A DNA stretch of 64,000 bases from Paenibacillus macerans (GTDB lineage Bacteria; Bacillota; Bacilli; Paenibacillales; Paenibacillaceae). A model generated the notes under the pieces. The model made no database searches and was not told the DNA's origin. It saw only the letters and a program-made list of their open reading frames with translations. Positions within the stretch are counted from its first letter, which is position 1, and every line of letters starts with the position of its first letter. A program made the position numbers and the translations under genes. Shown piece by piece: positions 36,211 through 45,063 of this stretch. Location: contig NZ_UGSI01000001.1 of the NCBI RefSeq assembly GCF_900454495.1, positions 2,480,001-2,544,000 on the forward strand. Reading direction: 5' to 3'.

Positions 36211-37533
36211 TCATTTTTTAAACTGCGGCAGATGCTCTTTATGCGCTTCCAACAATTCATCCAAAACCACTTTAGCCACGTCGCCGCTTGTCACCAGGGG
36301 ATTCAATGTAAATGCCTGTAGTGCTGTTGGGTAATCTCCTGTGACGGCCGCTTCAATCGTCAGCTCTTCCATCGCCTTCATTAACTGCAATAGCCCTCTT
36401 TGAGCGGACGGGAATGCGCCAAAATGTACAGGCTCCGCACCGTGTGCCGTAATCATGCTCGTAATTTCAATGGCACTGTCATAAGGCAGATCGCTAATCG
36501 CCCCGCGGTTGCGTGTGTTGACTACCATGCGCGTTCCTTTGTTGTTATAGATGGCATTAATCACTTCACAAGCTGCGTCGCTGTAGTATGCTCCCCCGCG
36601 TTGCTCCAGTTCTTTGGGCTTGTAATCCAGGTTGGGATCTTTATAAAGCTCAAACAAACTTTCTTCCAGACGTTTCACTACCTGCCCGCGGGTCCCTTCC
36701 TTATCGGCCTCTTCCAGCTCTTCTTTCAGCATGCTATCCGTCATGTAATAATAACGATGATAAGGACAAGGCAGCATTTCCAATTGACGGATTTGTTCAT
36801 ACAAGAAGCGCATGTTTTTTATATTTTCCACGATTTTTTCCGGTTTGGCATCGGGACCGTAAAGTTTATCGATCACTTCAGCGGTAAGTTCTTCACCGCT
36901 TCGGCCATAGACTTTGTGCCAGTGCAGGTGATTAATGCCGGCAAATTTGAAGAACAATTCTTCTTCGCTTTTTTCCAGTACAGCGGCTTCGTTCTTAGTC
37001 GCCATAATGGGAACGTTGCACAAACCGATGACCTTCTCCCACCGGCCGTATCGCAGCACGGCTTCCGTTACCATTCCCGCCGGGTTCGTAAAGTTGATCA
37101 ACCAGGCATCAGGGCAAAGCTCCTTCATATCATTGACGATCTCCAAGATGACCGGAATGGTGCGGAACGCTTTAAACATGCCGCCTGCTCCGTTGGTTTC
37201 CTGACCGATCATCCCATGACGAAGCGGAATCGTTTCGTCTTTAATGCGAGCATCCAAAAGGCCCACCCGGAATTGGGTTGTGACAAAATCGGCATCAACC
37301 AGCGCTTCTCTCCGATTCAGCGTCAAGTGAATGTCACAGTCGATTCCCGCTGCCTTTACCATTCTTTTTGCCATGGCTCCGACAATTTCCAGCTTCTCTT
37401 TCCCCGCTTCAATATCGACAAGCCAAAGTTCCCTGAGCGGAAGTTCATGGTGCCGTTTAATAAACCCTTCGATCAATTCGGGGGTATAGCTTGACCCGCC
37501 GCCGATCGTAACGATTTTTAATCCTTTTTTCAT
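36211..37533 (-). CDS. GH4 6-phospho-beta-glucosidase-like enzyme
   Basis: 440 residues from ATG at 37533, seven bases after AAGGAGG; a 24-codon extension is rejected. GH4 enzymes need NAD and Mn2+ and cleave by oxidation/elimination. Visible are the Rossmann IVTIGGGSSYTPELIEGF, N150 in NFTNPAGMV, metal ligands C172 in GLCNVP and H202 in AGINHLHW. The CNVP and NHL sequence matches the 6-phospho-beta-glucosidase branch rather than alpha-galactosidases. It implies a phosphorylated disaccharide substrate, although no complete PTS permease is in the window. Confidence 0.92.
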   Translation of the reverse strand: MKKGLKIVTIGGGSSYTPELIEGFIKRHHELPLRELWLVDIEAGKEKLEIVGAMAKRMVKAAGIDCDIHLTLNRREALVDADFVTTQFRVGLLDARIKDETIPLRHGMIGQETNGAGGMFKAFRTIPVILEIVNDMKELCPDAWLINFTNPAGMVTEAVLRYGRWEKVIGLCNVPIMATKNEAAVLEKSEEELFFKFAGINHLHWHKVYGRSGEELTAEVIDKLYGPDAKPEKIVENIKNMRFLYEQIRQLEMLPCPYHRYYYMTDSMLKEELEEADKEGTRGQVVKRLEESLFELYKDPNLDYKPKELEQRGGAYYSDAACEVINAIYNNKGTRMVVNTRNRGAISDLPYDSAIEITSMITAHGAEPVHFGAFPSAQRGLLQLMKAMEELTIEAAVTGDYPTALQAFTLNPLVTSGDVAKVVLDELLEAHKEHLPQFKK

Positions 37534-37585
37534 TGAAATACCCTCCTTCGTTCTTCGTTTCTTTTGACAATTCGATTGTAGATGA

Positions 37586-37623
37586 TGTAATGCATTACAG
37601 GTCAAACCCTATTTTTAGGGGTT
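37586..37623. promoter_or_regulatory. Operator candidates between GH4 and LacI genes
   Basis: A perfect 14-bp palindrome TGTAATGCATTACA (37586-37599) lies between a TTGACC -35 box and a TACAAT-like -10 box of the GH4 promoter. A second imperfect one, AACCCTA/TAGGGGTT, is at about 37605-37623. Both are likely LacI-type operators. Confidence 0.6.
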
Positions 37624-37680
37624 GTTCAACTTTGTAAGTACTCAAAACAATGCTATGCTTAATGAGGAGGTGGTCCACAG

Positions 37681-38646
37681 GTGGCAAATATCCAAGAGAT
37701 CGCACGGCTTGCAGGCGTTTCTACGGCAACGGTTTCACGCGTAATTAACCGGCACCCCTATGTAAGCGATTTAACGAGAGAAAGAGTCTTAAACATCATT
37801 GAACAGTTGGATTATGTACCCAATTCCAATGCGAAATCTTTAAAAAAAGGCATGACCCGGATCATTGGGGTTATCGCCGTTTCATACAGTACACTGTTAA
37901 TGTCGCTCATACGCTCATTTCATACGATTGCCCAAAAATACGGATTTAACGTCATGCTTTTCATGACAAACGGAAACTGCGATAAGGAACTTGAAGCTCT
38001 TGAAATGTTGCGCAGCAAGCAGTTGGACGCCCTGCTTTGCCTGCTCCGCACGAATGAGTGGGATGTCATCGAATCCTACACGAAATACGGACCGATTGTA
38101 ACTTGGCAACGTCTCGTCAGTGACACGATACCGTCCGTTTTTATGGATCAATATCAAGGCTACATGCTTGGCCTCGAGTATCTATACGCCAAAGGTTACC
38201 GGAAAATTTTAAACGTATACTCGTCCAAAGGCCTGAATACCCTGGGACGAATCAGAGCCTATGAGGATTTTATTCAAAAGTACGGATTAAAAGATAAAGG
38301 CTTCCCGCAATTTCATAATAAGATGACCATTCGCGATGGAGAAGAAGTAGCGCGATGGTGGATAAAACAAGCGGACAAGCCGGATGCGATTTCCTGCTCG
38401 ACCGACGAGGTAGCGGCAGGGATTTTAACGGAGCTGCGGCGCGCCGGATTTTCGGTGCCGGATGATGTGGGAATTATGGGATTTGATAATACAGACATCG
38501 CCCACCTGCTGGATCTGACAACCATCCATTATCCCGTAGATAAACAAGCAGAGAATGCATTTAATATTATAAAGGGAATGCTGGAGCAAGCCGTCCCTAA
38601 ACTGCATTCTCTGGAGTTTAACGTGGTTGAGCGAAGATCGACATAG
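37681..38646 (+). CDS. LacI-family regulator, divergent from GH4
   Basis: 321 residues from GTG at 37681 with GAGGAGG upstream. HTH IQEIARLAGVSTATVSRVI and hinge helix NSNAKSLKKGMT at the N-terminus; effector-binding domain after. It presumably represses the GH4 gene and itself through the palindromes in the shared gap. It is convergent with the importer ATPase gene, two bases apart. Confidence 0.93.
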   Translation: MANIQEIARLAGVSTATVSRVINRHPYVSDLTRERVLNIIEQLDYVPNSNAKSLKKGMTRIIGVIAVSYSTLLMSLIRSFHTIAQKYGFNVMLFMTNGNCDKELEALEMLRSKQLDALLCLLRTNEWDVIESYTKYGPIVTWQRLVSDTIPSVFMDQYQGYMLGLEYLYAKGYRKILNVYSSKGLNTLGRIRAYEDFIQKYGLKDKGFPQFHNKMTIRDGEEVARWWIKQADKPDAISCSTDEVAAGILTELRRAGFSVPDDVGIMGFDNTDIAHLLDLTTIHYPVDKQAENAFNIIKGMLEQAVPKLHSLEFNVVERRST

Positions 38647-38648
38647 AT

Positions 38649-39437
38649 TTAATGAAGAGGGCCCGGCTCTTTCCAGATCATCCATTTGGCTTCAAGCATT
38701 TCGGTTGATTTAAGCAACGCGATCGTATAGGCGTCCCGCACGCGCTCATTATAGAGGTCGGAAGTATGAAATTGCTCGATCATTTTTCCGTCTTTCATTA
38801 CTAAAATATCTTGGCACAGTCCGGGCACAAGCGAGAGGTCATGGGTAATGAACAGAAGAGACAACCCTTGTTCCCGCTGAATGGACTTAAGCAGTTCTAT
38901 GATCCGCTGTTGCAATACGATATCAAGGTTCGAGACGATTTCATCACAGATCAATAGTTTGGGATGGATGATCAGCGCTTTGGCCAGGCAGGCTCTTTGG
39001 TACTGGCCCCCGCTTAATTTACCTGGCCGGTATCTAAGAAGTTCCTCACGAAGCCCCACTTTGTCCGAATACTCTAAAATTCTCTTTTTGCGTTCCGTTC
39101 TGTTCAAGCTTGTAAAGTTCTTTAACGGTTCTTCCAGACACTGAAACAAGCTCAGCGCCGGGTTTAAGGTTGAGGCTGTATTTTGCAAAACAATCTGAAT
39201 ATCGCGATACCATTCTTTATACGCTTTTATTCCTTTGCGGGGCAGGTGTTGCCCGTTAAATATAATTTGCCCCGATGTCGGCTGCTTTAAGGCCATGATC
39301 AGCTGGGCCAGCGTGGATTTACCGCTGCCGCTCTCGCCTACGATAGCCAGGGACCCTCCAGCTTCTATCGTAAAATGGATGTCACTCAGAATTTGCTTTC
39401 CATTCATTTTTTTGCATAGCTGCAGCACTTGGAGCAT
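38649..39437 (-). CDS. NikE/OppF-type ABC transporter ATPase
   Basis: 262 residues from ATG at 39437 (AGGAGG 11 bases upstream, lying within the preceding gene, which it overlaps by 56 bases). Walker A GESGSGKS, signature LSGGQYQR and Walker B LLICDEIVSNLD are present. The usual DEPTSALD is changed to DEIVSNLD, still retaining the catalytic glutamate. With the NikD-type ATPase it powers the importer encoded upstream. Confidence 0.92.
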   Translation of the reverse strand: MLQVLQLCKKMNGKQILSDIHFTIEAGGSLAIVGESGSGKSTLAQLIMALKQPTSGQIIFNGQHLPRKGIKAYKEWYRDIQIVLQNTASTLNPALSLFQCLEEPLKNFTSLNRTERKKRILEYSDKVGLREELLRYRPGKLSGGQYQRACLAKALIIHPKLLICDEIVSNLDIVLQQRIIELLKSIQREQGLSLLFITHDLSLVPGLCQDILVMKDGKMIEQFHTSDLYNERVRDAYTIALLKSTEMLEAKWMIWKEPGPLH

Positions 39438-40236
39438 TCGGACCGGCACCTCCTTTGTTAAGGAATCTTTGCGATCGATACCTGCATAATTGTTTGGTAT
39501 ATTCCTGCTCGGGTTGTCCTAATATTCGCTCGGCGCTTCCCTGCTCGATGATTTCTCCGTCACGCATCACACCGATCGTATCCGCAAGATAACTGGCCAG
39601 AAGCACATCATGCGTAATAAACAACATACTCCTGTTCAGCTCCGATATCAGATGGTGCAATAAGGAGATGACTTCAGCCTGGGTGGTGACATCAAGGGCG
39701 CTCGTCGGCTCATCGGCAATCACTACCTCAGGCTTTAACAGCAGCGCCATCGCAATCATGACACGTTGATTCATTCCGCCGCTCAGCTCATGAGGATAAC
39801 TTTTCATCACGCGCGCCGTATCGTTCAAGAGCACTTGAGACAGCATCTTTTCCGCTTGTTGCTCAGCCTCATGCCTCGATATCGGTAAATGGCTAAGCAT
39901 ATGATCACCTAATTGTCTGCCGATCGGGAGCGCTGGATGCAAGGCTTGCTCAGGGTGCTGAAAAATGACGCCCACCTGTTTCCCCCTGATTTTGCGCCAG
40001 TCCTTTTGGGATAAACGATTCAGGTTTTGGCCGCGCAACAGGATCTCGCCCGACATTTGCAGACCGGCAGGCAGCATCCCTAAAACAGCTTTGCTTGTTA
40101 ACGTCTTGCCGCTTCCGCTTTCCCCCAATAGGCAATAAGTTTTCCCCGACTCCAAACAAAAACTGCTATTGTGTACCAGCGGCTGGCCGAATGCGTTCCG
40201 AATATGCAGATTTTTTATGTCTACTACGGTATCCAT
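39382..40236 (-). CDS. NikD/OppD-type ABC transporter ATPase
   Basis: 284 residues from ATG at 40236, which overlaps the permease stop as TAATG and has GGAGGGAG before it; the frame to 40371 is rejected. Walker A GESGSGKT near 39, signature LSGGMNQR near 150, Walker B VVIADEPTSALD. The family's C-terminal oligopeptide-transporter extension is short. It works as a dimer with the NikE-type ATPase. Confidence 0.93.
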   Translation of the reverse strand: MDTVVDIKNLHIRNAFGQPLVHNSSFCLESGKTYCLLGESGSGKTLTSKAVLGMLPAGLQMSGEILLRGQNLNRLSQKDWRKIRGKQVGVIFQHPEQALHPALPIGRQLGDHMLSHLPISRHEAEQQAEKMLSQVLLNDTARVMKSYPHELSGGMNQRVMIAMALLLKPEVVIADEPTSALDVTTQAEVISLLHHLISELNRSMLFITHDVLLASYLADTIGVMRDGEIIEQGSAERILGQPEQEYTKQLCRYRSQRFLNKGGAGPNAPSAAAMQKNEWKANSE

Positions 40237-41039
40237 TATTTCTCCCTCCTGAGCCGCTCGCCGACAATCTGGAACGAACAGGCGGTCAGAAAAATCATCA
40301 AGCCCGGGAAAAACCCCATCCATGGCGCAACCTGCAAATAATTTTTCCCATCCAATAACATAACCCCCCATTCGGGTGAAGGCGGCTGCGCGCCAATTCC
40401 CAAGAAGGATAAACCGGATAAAGTCAAAATCACCTTGCTTACATCCAGAATCAGCATGGTTCCCAGCTGCGGGGCGATATTCGGGATCATATGCCGGATT
40501 ATCGTTCTCATGCCAAACGATCCGCTTACCCTGCTGGCCATAATATACGGCTCCTTTTTCACATCATGGATCAAACCGCGAATTAATCTTACGTACTTGG
40601 CCCACCAGGAAAGAATCACCGCGAAATAAACATTCTCCATGCCAAAACCGAGAAAACCAACCACCACGATGGTGAGCAGGACATTCGGCAAGGCCGTAAA
40701 AATATCCGTCACGCTCATCATCAACAGGTCAAGTTTATTCCCCCAAAAAGCGCTCAGCGCGCCGACGAACAGTCCGATCAACATGACGACGCTGAGGACT
40801 ATGAAAACGGGGAACACGGAGTCGCCGATCCCGTGAATCACCCGGCTTAACAAATCTCTTCCCAGATAATCCGTTCCAAACGGATGAGCGAGGCTTGGGG
40901 GAAGGAGCTTTGCTTGATGATCGGTTTGGAACGGGTCATAAGGTGAAATCCACGATGCGCTCAGCCCGGCAATCATAAGAACCGCAATATACAACAAAGC
41001 CGCTGCAGGAAGTTTATTCGCCCAAACGAGGTTCATCAT
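40236..41039 (-). CDS. NikC/DppC-type ABC transporter permease
   Basis: 267 residues from ATG at 41039, overlapping the stop of the preceding permease as ATGA. Six membrane helices; the family loop YIMASRVSGSFGMRTIIRH near 165 and an N-terminal HPFGTDYLGRDLLSRVIHG segment are typical of DppC/NikC permeases. Transports a metal chelate or peptide inward with the NikB-type partner. Confidence 0.93.
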   Translation of the reverse strand: MMNLVWANKLPAAALLYIAVLMIAGLSASWISPYDPFQTDHQAKLLPPSLAHPFGTDYLGRDLLSRVIHGIGDSVFPVFIVLSVVMLIGLFVGALSAFWGNKLDLLMMSVTDIFTALPNVLLTIVVVGFLGFGMENVYFAVILSWWAKYVRLIRGLIHDVKKEPYIMASRVSGSFGMRTIIRHMIPNIAPQLGTMLILDVSKVILTLSGLSFLGIGAQPPSPEWGVMLLDGKNYLQVAPWMGFFPGLMIFLTACSFQIVGERLRREK

Positions 41040-41983
41040 AGTTCCCACCTCTGTTTATCAAGATGAACACGCGGATCGGCCACAAAATAAAGGATATCGG
41101 CCACAAAGTTAAACCCAAATATAAAAGCGGCCACCAGCAGCGCACTCCCCTGAATGACGGGAAAATCACGGCGGTAAATCGCCTCGAGCATATATTTGCT
41201 GAACCCCGGAAAACTAAAAATCGTTTCCGTGATGATCGAGGCTCCAAAAAAGCTTGGCAAGCTGGTCGTGATTAACGTCAGGATCGGGATGAACATGGCG
41301 CGGAATAGATAAGCCGGATAAAAAATAGCGGGCCGCAAACCTCTGGCTCTTGCCGCTTCAATATAAGAGAATTTACTGTATTGCACGGTGTATGAGCGCA
41401 CCATCCGAATGAAGTAAACGCTTTGGATTAGGGAGATCGCCGTTACCGGAAGCACATAATGCTGTACGGAAGAGCTGCCAACGATCGGAAGAACGGGCCA
41501 GATCACACCGAAAGCATACATCAGCAGAATCGCGAGCCAGTATAAGGGAATGGATAGCCCCAAAATGGTAACCGAATAAACTACGCGATCCGCAAACGAA
41601 CCTGCATTCAAGCCTAACCAAATTCCGGCCGGTATTGAAATAGACACCGTAAGTAAAAAGGAGCCTACGATCAGGGTCAGCGTCGGTTCTAAACGGTTCA
41701 TGATTTCGTGTAACACCGGTTCGCCGGACATAAAGGAATTTCCCAGTTCTCCTTGGAATATCTGAACAACCCAAGCCATGTATTGCTGAATAAACGATTG
41801 ATCAAGCCCCCATTGCGCCTGCAAATGAGCCACCAATGATCGCTCCGGCACCGCCCCGATGTTCAGCAGCATCATCGACGCCGGATCTCCCGGCGCCAGA
41901 CGCATTAGGGTGAAGACGAACAATGAAAACAGGACCAACGTGAGCATTAACATCAACAGACGCTGGGTAATGGAACGCAGCAT
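41036..41983 (-). CDS. NikB/DppB-type ABC transporter permease
   Basis: 315 residues from ATG at 41983, which overlaps the binding-protein stop as TAATG. Six membrane helices, RLAPGDPASMML near residue 30 and the loop YIEAARARGLRPAIFYPA near 190 identify a DppB/NikB permease. All five importer genes are joined by overlaps or very short gaps, so they form one tightly coupled operon. Confidence 0.93.
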   Translation of the reverse strand: MLRSITQRLLMLMLTLVLFSLFVFTLMRLAPGDPASMMLLNIGAVPERSLVAHLQAQWGLDQSFIQQYMAWVVQIFQGELGNSFMSGEPVLHEIMNRLEPTLTLIVGSFLLTVSISIPAGIWLGLNAGSFADRVVYSVTILGLSIPLYWLAILLMYAFGVIWPVLPIVGSSSVQHYVLPVTAISLIQSVYFIRMVRSYTVQYSKFSYIEAARARGLRPAIFYPAYLFRAMFIPILTLITTSLPSFFGASIITETIFSFPGFSKYMLEAIYRRDFPVIQGSALLVAAFIFGFNFVADILYFVADPRVHLDKQRWEL

Positions 41984-43584
41984 TATTGTGCTTCCTTCTT
42001 CAAGTGATGCCACTTTACAGGATCATCCTCTATGGCATTGAAAGTAAAGCCGGCCAGTTCGCGCGTATGAACAAAGGTTTGCTTGGCGTAGTAAACCGGC
42101 ACCGTCATCGCTTCCTCATGCATGCGAACAAACACTTGGTCAAATAACGCCTGCTGCTGCTCTGCCGAGACGGTGGAAGCAATCTGATCCAGCAGGTCGG
42201 ACAATGGCCGGTCTTGATAAGCAACGCCCGGCGCTGACGGTGAGCTGTAGAATAAAGAAGACAGAAATCGGTACGGCAATTGCGCATCCGCATAAGTCCG
42301 GTACATAAGCAGGTCATATTCTTTGCTGCTCCATAACGTATCGTAGTAAGCGGCCCGTTCCTGATTTACGATGTTTATTTGGATGCCGATCTGCTTCATG
42401 TTGTCCTGGAAAATTTCCGCCATCTCTTTCCACTCCGGATATTCTTCCGTTTGAATTACCAGTCGCAGCTCCAGGACTTGTCCGTCTTTCTCATAAAGCT
42501 GCTTTTTCTCATTCCATTCGTAGCCCGCGGCTGCGATCAATTGTTTTGCCTTCTCAGGGTCGTAAGGATAAAAAGGCTGGTTATCGTCCGTGACAAAGGC
42601 GACTTCCCGTTGAAACAACCCTTTGACCGGTTCACCGCTGCCATCCGTGTATTTACTCGTATCATTTCCGTAATTGATCGCCTGGCGTATATTTTTATCC
42701 GACAGAGCCGCATGGTTTTGATTGATCACCAAAAAATAGGACATGGTGCTGGTGCCCGTTTCTACCGCATATTTGCCGTTATTTTGAAAAATACTTAGAC
42801 TTTCCGCCGGAATATTGCCCACTTCCCCGCCCGCAAGATCTACCTCTCCGGATTGCAGCGCAAGCACCCTGGCCTGCGGATCCGTAATGACTCGAAAAAC
42901 AAGCGAATACGCCGACGGTTGCTCCAACCAATAATGTTCGTTTGCAACCAGAACCGTCTCGACTCCTTGCCGATAGCTGCCTATTTTCCAGGGCCCCGTG
43001 CCGATTGCTTGATGAAATTCTCCATCCACATCTCCCGCAGGAGTTACCGCGTTTGGACTCATGATCCGAAAAGGCCTGGCCTGGCTAAGCTCATACAAGA
43101 TTTGAGTTGCGGTTTCTTTGAACGTAAGTACGACGGTGTTGTCATCGGGGGTTTCAATTTTTGTCAGCAACCGGGAGATTTCATTCGTAGCGTTCTCTTC
43201 TCTGCCGACCGCCCGCTCCAAAGAAAACTTAACAGCCGCGGAATTCAATGGACTGCCGTCCGAGAATTTCACTTGTTTTCTTAGCTGAAAAGTATATTTC
43301 TTTCCGTCAGCGGAGATTTCCCATGATTCGGCCAAGCCGGGAACCATTTTGCCTTCCCCTTCATATCCCACCAGCGCATCATATATAGCGGCATGCACAT
43401 GCCGTGCTCCATTGTAGGTCGCGGCATCGAGTTTATCCCCTTCCGTATCCTGGGTTACCGCTACAACGATTTGTTTGTCTGTTTCATGGCCGGCATCGGA
43501 AACCGGACTTTGGGCTTGCGTACACCCTATAAGCAACAACAACGTCAAAACGGCGGCAACACTGAAACCATATCTGCTAAACAT
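41983..43584 (-). CDS. NikA-like (family 5) metal- or peptide-binding lipoprotein
   Basis: 533 residues. Lipobox LLIGC with cysteine at residue 21. The family 5 binding fold follows: YDALVGYEGEGKMVPGLAES near 70, GTGPWKIGSYRQG near 190, and a NikA-like block RPFRIMSP before it. Similarity in block order to nickel-binding NikA (RPFRxxxP then IGTGPW, DLxxGExGNxP) favours a metal or metallophore over peptides, and the Zur box upstream points to zinc or a zinc chelate. ATG follows AGGAGGAG. Confidence 0.88.
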   Translation of the reverse strand: MFSRYGFSVAAVLTLLLLIGCTQAQSPVSDAGHETDKQIVVAVTQDTEGDKLDAATYNGARHVHAAIYDALVGYEGEGKMVPGLAESWEISADGKKYTFQLRKQVKFSDGSPLNSAAVKFSLERAVGREENATNEISRLLTKIETPDDNTVVLTFKETATQILYELSQARPFRIMSPNAVTPAGDVDGEFHQAIGTGPWKIGSYRQGVETVLVANEHYWLEQPSAYSLVFRVITDPQARVLALQSGEVDLAGGEVGNIPAESLSIFQNNGKYAVETGTSTMSYFLVINQNHAALSDKNIRQAINYGNDTSKYTDGSGEPVKGLFQREVAFVTDDNQPFYPYDPEKAKQLIAAAGYEWNEKKQLYEKDGQVLELRLVIQTEEYPEWKEMAEIFQDNMKQIGIQINIVNQERAAYYDTLWSSKEYDLLMYRTYADAQLPYRFLSSLFYSSPSAPGVAYQDRPLSDLLDQIASTVSAEQQQALFDQVFVRMHEEAMTVPVYYAKQTFVHTRELAGFTFNAIEDDPVKWHHLKKEAQ

Positions 43585-43674
43585 CCCTACTCCTCCTACT
43601 TCTTCTCCTTCGATGTTGGCGATTAAACGGGCGCAATGATCATGGCCACTTGCAAACAGAGTAATCTTTGTATA

Positions 43675-43703
43675 TTATTAATCGTAATTGTTACGATTTG
43701 CAA
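43675..43703. promoter_or_regulatory. Divergent promoter with central Zur-type zinc box
   Basis: TCGTAATTGTTACGA (43682-43696) differs at one base from the Bacillus Zur box TCGTAATNATTACGA and is extended on both sides to AATCGTAA..TTACGATT. On the minus strand it fills the 17-base spacer between TTGCAA (43703-43698) and TAATAA (43680-43675), driving the importer operon. On the plus strand TTGCAA (43650) and TATTAT (43673) with a 17-base spacer serve the methyltransferase, with the box at about +1. Confidence 0.85.
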
Positions 43704-43733
43704 CATATTTTTTTAATAAAGGAGACCGGGTTA

Positions 43734-44489
43734 ATGACTGAGCATAAGCTTGCAGAGCAATATCGTGATTATTGGGACAAAGGAGCAGCGGTGTATGATG
43801 AAATCGTTAATACCGAATTTGCAACGGATACATACGATCAATGGAACGCGATCCTGAGTAATCTTTTATCCGGAAAACGGAATTTAAAAATCCTCGATGT
43901 TGGAACGGGGCCCGGATTTTTTGCGGTTTTGCTTAGCCGTATGGGGCACCGGGTTACCGCCATCGATTCCTCGCCTGAAATGGTGGCCAGAGCTAAGCAA
44001 AATGCGCAAAAATACAACTGCAATATCAGGATTGTGGAGACGGATATCATCGAATACAAAACTGAGGAAACTTTTGATGTCATCATTTCCAGGAATGTCA
44101 CCTGGTTCCTATACAATCCTGTTGCGGCTTATCAAAATTGGCATGGGATGCTGGGCGACGATGGCCAAGTTATTATTTTCGACGCAAATTGGAATTTGTT
44201 TTTGAGCCATCCCCAGGAGGCAGAGCTCTTCAGAAAAGCCAAGGAGGAGGCGATCGAGCAAGGTTACTTGCCGTACCGCGAAGAGCAAGACATCGAGGAA
44301 GGAGATCGACTGGCGCTCACCTTGCCATTGACTTATGTAAGAAGACCTGGATGGGACAGCGAAATGTTTAAATTTATTGGCTTTACTAAAATCCAAGTCC
44401 ATGAAGGGTTCGATGCTGAATTTTATAGTCCAGGAGAAAAAATCCTAAACCGCCACAGACCTATGTTCGCGATCGTTGCCGAAAAATAG
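43734..44489 (+). CDS. Class I SAM-dependent methyltransferase
   Basis: 251 residues from ATG at 43734, with AAAGGAG eight bases upstream. SAM-binding motif I LDVGTGPGFFAVLLSRMGH near residue 48, motif post-I VTAIDSSPEMV, and ISRNVTWFLYNP near 130. The substrate is unknown. It shares a Zur-box promoter with the NikABCDE-type importer, which suggests a role in zinc or metallophore handling, for example modifying a chelator. That role is inference; no metallophore synthase is present nearby. Confidence 0.87.
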   Translation: MTEHKLAEQYRDYWDKGAAVYDEIVNTEFATDTYDQWNAILSNLLSGKRNLKILDVGTGPGFFAVLLSRMGHRVTAIDSSPEMVARAKQNAQKYNCNIRIVETDIIEYKTEETFDVIISRNVTWFLYNPVAAYQNWHGMLGDDGQVIIFDANWNLFLSHPQEAELFRKAKEEAIEQGYLPYREEQDIEEGDRLALTLPLTYVRRPGWDSEMFKFIGFTKIQVHEGFDAEFYSPGEKILNRHRPMFAIVAEK

Positions 44490-44514
44490 ACGCCTTGCGG
44501 CGTCTATTTACGGC
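44485..44514 (+). terminator. Terminator of the methyltransferase gene
   Basis: TAGACGCC and GGCGTCTA form an eight-base stem around TTGC directly after the stop, followed by TTTA. The short T run makes it moderate. Confidence 0.7.
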
Positions 44515-44750
44515 TCTGATTTCTATAGTCCTATTCCCATACGATGGTTGTTGGAGTAGGAAAAGCCCGAACGGGTAAAAAATAGTTGCTCAACTTTCGC
44601 AGGGCTAAAATCGGCCTAACCGCTGAAGCTGTACAGACGGAGTGCGAATAAAATCTTAGCCTTGACCAAAACAGAAAAACACTGCTGCCTATTTATTTCG
44701 CCTTGCGTGCTGGTCGGATGGCGGGCAAAATGTGCTTGATCGTTTTGCCC

Positions 44751-44966
44751 TGACCAATAATTGCAAATCATACAACTAACTTTACATCCATTTACCCAAT
44801 TATTCGTTTAATTGTATTTTATACAAGTATTTCCTCGCCTCTTTGGTTCTTCTTCGAAATATAGCGAAGTAATTGCAGGTTTTGCATCTAATCAAGCACT
44901 GTGGCAGCTTTTCCGGGTAAGTAACTGTATATTCTGCAACTATCCCTTTCAACAATAGACCAAGAG
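44751..44966. repeat. 216-bp dispersed repeat R1, copy B
   Basis: Second copy of the repeat at 935-1150, same length, roughly three quarters identical by eye. The first hairpin reads TTGTA/TACAA where copy A has TTGCA/TGCAA, a compensatory pair change; the second has GCA/TGC where copy A has GTA/TAC. A 79-residue open frame through it on the minus strand has interrupted counterparts in copy A and is not treated as a gene. Copy B lies 98 bases past the stop of the minus-strand GH43 gene. The remaining gap 44515-44750 holds nothing recognised. Confidence 0.85.
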
Positions 44967-45063
44967 AAAGCTGGAATAGGAAACAGATACGCTCGGATGG
45001 AGCGATCGCTTTATTACAACTGCTGGATCCGATCCACAAAGTCGCCTCGAAAACCGGGGCTAA

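Noticed and set aside
39382..39437. Frameshift between the two importer ATPase genes
   Set aside because: Both proteins have complete Walker A, signature and Walker B motifs; the 56-base overlap is an ordinary gene overlap with its own ribosome site.
44800..45039. 79-residue open frame on the minus strand inside repeat R1 copy B
   Set aside because: The corresponding frame in copy A carries stops, changes between copies follow hairpin pairing rather than codons, and there is no ribosome site.
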